From Burkholderiales bacterium (GTDB lineage: Bacteria; Pseudomonadota; Gammaproteobacteria; Burkholderiales; UBA11063), in NCBI GenBank assembly GCA_026461645.1, contig JAPJMP010000226.1, forward strand, positions 1 through 9,675: 9,675 nt of DNA, read 5' to 3'. Positions within the stretch are counted from its first letter, which is position 1; each line of letters begins with the position of its first letter. The position numbers were made by a program, and so were the translations under genes. This document shows, one piece after another, positions 6,004 to 9,675 of the stretch. The notes beneath the pieces are model-generated. The model was not told the origin of the DNA and made no database searches. It saw only the letters and a list, made by a program, of their open reading frames with translations.

Positions 6004-8578
6004 CGTTTTTTCCTCCATTAAGCACTAAATGTTTACCCTTCCAAATTTCGGCAAATTCACTATGACCAAACTCCTGTAACCAGTAATAGCCAAACATATC
6101 GCCATATTGTTGTTTAAGTACTCTGGCACGTGCTATATTAGCAACTGAAGTTTTACCCAAAAAGGTTAGAGCAATTTCCCCCAGATTCAGGTTAAACATT
6201 CGGTTACCTAAACTAGACATGTAGTAATAGTCTCGCTGAGGTACGGCATAAGCAATTAATTCAATTTGTTTTTCATTTAAGCCAAACTTTTTATAAATGT
6301 CAGAAATATAAGGTTTAGTAGCTTCAGGATTAGGAAGTAAAATAGTTGTTTTGCAATTATCAATCAGTACATCAAAAATGTCTGATTTGAGTACATCGTT
6401 AATTTGAGTACTAGCAATTACCAAAAACACATTTTTCTTGGCAATTTTACGTAACCATTCATCAATTATGGCTTGAAAAATTTTATTTTTGAATATTGCC
6501 CAGGCTTCATCTAATATAATGACAACAGGTGAGGCTTCAGATGAGTTTGAAATACTACGTTCAATCATATGAAATAAATAACGAATTGTTGGTATTAAAG
6601 TCTCATCTCCTTTTTTCATTAACTGCTCTAATTCAAAAACAGTGTATTTGCTTAAAGCCAGACTATCATCCGTTGCATCAAATAGTCGCGCCTGTAGCGT
6701 TGATTGCGAATCTCCACCACCGGTTTTTGTGTAAGGCTTAAATACTTCAGCTAATTCATCATCCCTGGAAGATATTTGATAATAGAAGTAGGACATTGTT
6801 CTTTGACTGCTACTGCCTTCATCACGAATAATCCCCAGTACGTCACTAATTATTGTCCTATGCTGTGGTTTAATCATAAAACTATTGAGTAAACATAACT
6901 CCACCAACCAATCACAGGCAAAAGTAAAATCTTCACTATTATCTAAATGTTCTAATGGTTTAAAGGTAATGTTACACATTTCATGCCCAATATCATAATG
7001 AGTACCATTCATACTAAAGCATAAAGGCAACGCTGAACGACCATTATCAAAATGAAAGACGCGCGCGTTCTTATAACGCATGTGTTGTGTTGCTATAAAA
7101 TTAAGTTTAGTTGATTTACCACCCCGGGAACTACCTAAAACTAGTGTGTGTCCTATATCACCAACATGCAAACATACTCTAAATGGAGTGTTGCCGGTAG
7201 TTGATGCATAAAATAATGGTGGATTATTGTTAGCTTCTTGGTAATAGCGACAAGGATTTTGATGAAACCCTGCCCAGATTGATGTTGTTGGCATTAAGTC
7301 TGCTAAATTAGTTGAGTGCATAATTGCTTTTCTGACATTTGGCCTTACCATTGCAGGTAAGCTACCCAGATATGCTTCAAAGCAATGTGCTTTTTCTACT
7401 CGTGCTAGAAAGTTTAGATTATTAATTACCGATTGCACAATCTTAGTTTTTTCAAGCAATGCTTCTTTACTACTATCCATGAGTATTATAGTTGATGTAT
7501 ATTTACCAAATCTAACACCACCTAACTCAACTAATTCTCTTGCTGCTTCAGCATCGTCAAAGTAGGTATCAGAACTTCTATTTACTTTATGTGAGGCATC
7601 GCCACCAAAATGCTCTGCTACCATACTACCTGCTGATTTTCGTCCTTGATAATGCAAATCAGCAATTTTACTAATCATTTTTCCAGCATCGCTATTAGAT
7701 AAAAATATATAACGTGTATTCCACCGGTAAGCAAAACCTAGTTCATTTAAATGCTTTAGAATAGTTGGATAAGATTGGGCTGGGAAATTCTCACCTAAAG
7801 AAATTGCTCTGAGGTATTTATCCCCAACCATAGGATCAAAACCATTTACAATGTCCTGATTAGCTACAACAAAGCGAATATCAGTATAATGTTCAGTTGG
7901 ATTCTTTAATTTTAATAGATTCCCAGTTACGCAGAAGTTTAAGTAACTAAGCATTTCATCATCCGTCATCACCTGAATTTTAAACTTTACTTTTAAAATA
8001 TTGATTATTTCTTCAATATTATCTTTAAATGCATCCATGTACTCAGAGTAGTTAACAGTGTTCTTTTTCTGCTTTTCATCTTTCTGCAAAAATACTATCC
8101 CTAATTTCGAAGATAAGTCATTCGGTGGCAACCAGGTAAAATTAATTACATAATCATTCTCGTAGTGAGTGTCTTCCAGATTATATTCAAACCTACGCTC
8201 TTCATCAATTAGAAAACTAGTTGCATCAACGAAATGGCAGTCACTAGGTTTAATGTAACCTGTTGATTCGCGGCGGATACAGTCTAAATGCACCGTCCAG
8301 CCACTACCCAATCTACACATAGCCATATTGATATAATGACTCATATAAGCCAACTCATCATTAGTTGATGAATCCAAGTCTTGCCCCCTGAACCATAGTG
8401 ATTTTAGGAAACTACCATCAGTATTAAGAATAATCCCCGGATCAACAAATTTTGCATAAAGAAGTAAATCCGATACGCCATATTCTTTGGATGTAAATAT
8501 ATCAAGTGATACAAATTTACGCACATGATAAAGGGCATTGTGAAAAAATGAACTGGGAAATAGTTTTAAAGATTTCAT
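5996..8578 (-). CDS. trbE: TrbE/VirB4-like T4SS ATPase
   Basis: 860 residues, full length for TrbE/VirB4. VirB4-family ATPases are the conserved energy-providing subunits at the cytoplasmic base of the T4SS and act in pilus biogenesis and DNA transfer. The N-terminal half (about 1-450) is the VirB4 N-terminal domain, including WFRGQDLDS and the YRWNTRYIFL segment. The RecA-like ATPase half starts near 470: Walker A is GSSRGGKST (482-490, Lys488), and Walker B is VVIILDEAW (685-693, Asp690-Glu691). It is followed by FLVIASTQINDVLKS (718-732), containing the Gln motif, and by the FGLNEKQIELI segment, both usual in the family. No frameshift or missing catalytic residue is seen. The ATG is 11 bases after the trbD stop, with AAGG 9 bases upstream. 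The end overlaps trbF by 8 bases. Confidence 0.96.
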   Translation of the reverse strand: MKSLKLFPSSFFHNALYHVRKFVSLDIFTSKEYGVSDLLLYAKFVDPGIILNTDGSFLKSLWFRGQDLDSSTNDELAYMSHYINMAMCRLGSGWTVHLDCIRRESTGYIKPSDCHFVDATSFLIDEERRFEYNLEDTHYENDYVINFTWLPPNDLSSKLGIVFLQKDEKQKKNTVNYSEYMDAFKDNIEEIINILKVKFKIQVMTDDEMLSYLNFCVTGNLLKLKNPTEHYTDIRFVVANQDIVNGFDPMVGDKYLRAISLGENFPAQSYPTILKHLNELGFAYRWNTRYIFLSNSDAGKMISKIADLHYQGRKSAGSMVAEHFGGDASHKVNRSSDTYFDDAEAARELVELGGVRFGKYTSTIILMDSSKEALLEKTKIVQSVINNLNFLARVEKAHCFEAYLGSLPAMVRPNVRKAIMHSTNLADLMPTTSIWAGFHQNPCRYYQEANNNPPLFYASTTGNTPFRVCLHVGDIGHTLVLGSSRGGKSTKLNFIATQHMRYKNARVFHFDNGRSALPLCFSMNGTHYDIGHEMCNITFKPLEHLDNSEDFTFACDWLVELCLLNSFMIKPQHRTIISDVLGIIRDEGSSSQRTMSYFYYQISSRDDELAEVFKPYTKTGGGDSQSTLQARLFDATDDSLALSKYTVFELEQLMKKGDETLIPTIRYLFHMIERSISNSSEASPVVIILDEAWAIFKNKIFQAIIDEWLRKIAKKNVFLVIASTQINDVLKSDIFDVLIDNCKTTILLPNPEATKPYISDIYKKFGLNEKQIELIAYAVPQRDYYYMSSLGNRMFNLNLGEIALTFLGKTSVANIARARVLKQQYGDMFGYYWLQEFGHSEFAEIWKGKHLVLNGGKNDA
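6012..6016 (-). promoter_or_regulatory. Shine-Dalgarno GGAGG that fixes the trbF start
   Basis: GGAGG lies inside the last codons of trbE (Asn-Gly-Gly), 8 bases before the ATG at 6003. The alternative ATG at 6018 overlaps this site and has no purine-rich sequence upstream, so the site decides for the shorter protein. Confidence 0.7.
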
Positions 8579-8589
8579 AATTACTAGCC

Positions 8590-8889
8590 TTATTTATCAG
8601 TATTCTTGGGGTAGTCACTTTTACCTGGCCACATGGCAGAACTTGAGTAATAATCCTGATAGCGCAAATAGCGAAATAATATTTTGAAGAAGAATGGGTC
8701 TTTACTAGTTAGAAAAGCCATTATTGCAGTCATTATCACAAAAAATACTACTCCGATAATTTTTACCTGGAATGACCCTTGAACCACTAATAGCAATGAA
8801 CTCATCATAATGATAATGAAAGGAGTACGTTCGCACCCCATGATCAGAATTGGCTTCCAAAGCGAGCGATGTAGGATTACTTTTCTCAT
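8590..8889 (-). CDS. trbD: TrbD/VirB3-like inner-membrane T4SS protein
   Basis: 99 residues from the chosen start, close to RP4 TrbD (about 103). VirB3/TrbD proteins are small inner-membrane components that work with the VirB4/TrbE ATPase and the pilin. Hallmarks are MRKVILHRSLWKPILIMGCE (1-20), matching the family's HRSL and MGGER patterns, two hydrophobic segments at about 23-37 and 43-60, then the KDPFFFKILFRYLRYQDYY segment, typical of the C-terminal part. The open frame extends to an ATG at 8940, but that would overlap trbC by 50 bases and add 17 residues not seen in the family. Starting at 8889 places the ATG one base after the trbC stop (TAACATG). No clear Shine-Dalgarno is present, so translation probably relies on reinitiation after trbC. 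Confidence 0.9.
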   Translation of the reverse strand: MRKVILHRSLWKPILIMGCERTPFIIIMMSSLLLVVQGSFQVKIIGVVFFVIMTAIMAFLTSKDPFFFKILFRYLRYQDYYSSSAMWPGKSDYPKNTDK

Positions 8890-8890
8890 G

Positions 8891-9205
8891 TTAGAATGAG
8901 AACCCATAACTGAAGTTATTAGAAAACCAACCCCAAGCACCCATAATTAAGCCAATTGCAATAACAATGCCAAATAGCAATTGTCCGGATTGTCCTTGAG
9001 CTTTACCAGAACCAAAAATTACCCCAGCAATTACAATCATTAAGATACCTCCCCATTTCGCAAATACCCGCACTCCAGTTTGAAATGCTGTTGCTTGAGC
9101 ATCCAATTGCGAAACACCGGTACTATCGGTAGCAAATACATTGTTTAACAAAAATATGCTGCTAGTAAAACACAATAGTTTGACTCTGCTAATTAATAAT
9201 TTCAT
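8891..9205 (-). CDS. trbC: TrbC/VirB2-like pilin precursor
   Basis: 104 residues from the chosen start. VirB2/TrbC proteins are the major conjugative pilin subunits; RP4 TrbC is processed and cyclised. A signal peptide covers about residues 1-25 (ending LLNNVFA), then a short hydrophilic stretch, and two hydrophobic segments (about 45-59, WGGILMIVIAGVIFG, and 71-88, FGIVIAIGLIMGAWGWF) separated by the small polar loop SGKAQGQSG. This is the standard pilin layout. The open frame extends upstream to an ATG at 9256, but AAGGA lies 5 bases before the ATG at 9205 and the signal peptide begins there, so the shorter form is chosen. It is the first recognised gene of the T4SS operon; the stop is one base before trbD. 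Whether it is cyclised cannot be told. Confidence 0.88.
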   Translation of the reverse strand: MKLLISRVKLLCFTSSIFLLNNVFATDSTGVSQLDAQATAFQTGVRVFAKWGGILMIVIAGVIFGSGKAQGQSGQLLFGIVIAIGLIMGAWGWFSNNFSYGFSF

Positions 9206-9210
9206 AATTT

Positions 9211-9215
9211 TCCTT
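9211..9215 (-). promoter_or_regulatory. Shine-Dalgarno AAGGA that fixes the trbC start
   Basis: AAGGA on the minus strand ends 5 bases before the ATG at 9205-9203. It decides for the start with a standard signal peptide over the upstream in-frame ATG at 9256. Confidence 0.65.
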
Positions 9216-9232
9216 TTAAAATATGATACAAG

Positions 9233-9257
9233 TAAAATACACCCAGCTAAACACACC
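9233..9257 (-). repeat. GGTGT(G/A)TTT direct repeat upstream of trbC
   Basis: On the minus strand GGTGTGTTTA (9257-9248) and GGTGTATTTTA (9243-9233) start 14 bases apart. The first copy touches the right arm of the inverted repeat at 9256-9272. The stretch ends just before a weak -10-like TATCAT (9229-9224). A regulatory role is possible but unproven. Confidence 0.3.
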
Positions 9258-9272
9258 TGTTTGACTTACAGG
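9256..9272. promoter_or_regulatory. Inverted repeat in the trbC leader (possible operator)
   Basis: On the minus strand CCTGT (9272-9268) and ACAGG (9260-9256) form perfect five-base arms around seven bases (AAGTCAA). The site lies 51 bases upstream of the trbC start, in the only sizeable non-coding gap before the T4SS operon. It could be the binding site of a dimeric repressor or a small hairpin. The arms are short, so chance occurrence is possible. Confidence 0.35.
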
Positions 9273-9348
9273 CAGTGGCATTTAGCAGAATTTTAGAATA
9301 AAATCTTTAAAATCCCACACGAATACCTTACATGAAATAAAAATAGTT

Positions 9349-9675
9349 TTATCTTGAAAATTCGTTATTACCATCAATTACTTTATTAACTGATAAATCG
9401 ATGGATTCTATAGTAGAATCTAAAGTAACATTAATCGCTGATTCAGTTTTTTCCAAATCTGCTACTCTTTGTAGCACCATGCCAGTAGCACAATGCTCTA
9501 AAAAATGATTAATGTCAGCATTAGCAAAATCCATCTTAACTAATATATCTTTAATTTTTCCTTGATTCACTGAATCAAGTGAGTTGATAACATAATCAAT
9601 CACAGTATCATTTGATATAAAGTGAGTTTCTTCATTATGCGTTATGATAAATTCTTTAAATGGCAAGTTTTTTTC
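9349..9675 (-). CDS. Unrecognised small protein upstream of the T4SS operon (5' end probably outside window)
   Basis: 108 codons are visible to the window edge and no family is recognised. The frame has a TTG at 9666-9664 that could be a start, but the nine bases before it (GAAAAAAAC) stay open in frame and show no Shine-Dalgarno, so the true start probably lies past 9675. The product is soluble-looking, with no signal peptide or membrane segment. It is mildly acidic and mostly predicted helix, with a central DYVINSLDSVNQGKIKDILV stretch, an HFLEHCATGMV segment and a polar tail ending NNEFSR. It lies 143 bases upstream of trbC on the same strand. RP4 has trbB (VirB11 ATPase) at this place; this protein has no Walker motif and is not TrbB. 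A role in transfer or its control is only a guess from position. Confidence 0.6.
   Translation of the reverse strand, partial: EKNLPFKEFIITHNEETHFISNDTVIDYVINSLDSVNQGKIKDILVKMDFANADINHFLEHCATGMVLQRVADLEKTESAINVTLDSTIESIDLSVNKVIDGNNEFSR

Noticed and set aside
9349..9675. The rightmost gene as TrbB/VirB11 because of its place before trbC.
   Set aside because: It lacks Walker A and the Asp and His boxes of secretion ATPases, and its C-terminus does not resemble TrbB.

Overview
The window is an AT-rich segment whose genes are all on the minus strand. It is dominated by one tightly packed operon for a P-type (RP4 Trb-like, VirB-related) conjugative type IV secretion system (T4SS). AT richness, lysine- and isoleucine-rich proteins and Trb-type components suggest a plasmid or integrative conjugative element of an AT-rich proteobacterium, most likely gammaproteobacterial (Francisella, Legionella or Piscirickettsia-like). 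The sequence alone does not fix the genus.

Read in the direction of transcription (high to low coordinates), the layout is as follows. First comes the 3' part of an unrecognised small gene (9349-9675, running off the right edge). A 143-bp non-coding gap (9206-9348) follows, with an inverted repeat and a direct repeat. Then come nine recognisable T4SS genes plus one unknown: trbC pilin (8891-9205), trbD (8590-8889), trbE ATPase (5996-8578), trbF (5323-6003), trbG (4043-5320), trbI (2863-4029), an unrecognised secreted four-cysteine protein (2495-2842), trbJ (1908-2468) and trbL (421-1905). Junctions are overlaps or gaps of 1 to 26 bases, so the block reads as one transcription unit with translational coupling. 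Immediately after the trbL stop, a strong sigma70-type promoter drives a RelE/HigB-like toxin gene that starts with TTG and runs off the left edge. Its antitoxin would lie outside the window.

The parts fit together as follows. TrbC is the pilin. TrbD and TrbE form the inner-membrane and ATPase part. TrbF and TrbI bridge the inner membrane and periplasm. TrbG with the TrbI C-terminus forms the outer-membrane core. TrbJ is the VirB5-like pilus or adhesion component, and TrbL is the polytopic VirB6-like channel protein. TrbB/VirB11, the coupling protein, the relaxase, a transglycosylase and TrbH are not seen.

The most interesting feature is TrbG. It is about 130 residues longer than usual, carries a lipobox, and has an N-terminal domain that looks like the N0 fold of DotD and some VirB7 proteins. 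It may combine the VirB7/TrbH lipoprotein and VirB9 in one chain. The second is the unrecognised cysteine-containing secreted protein between trbI and trbJ.
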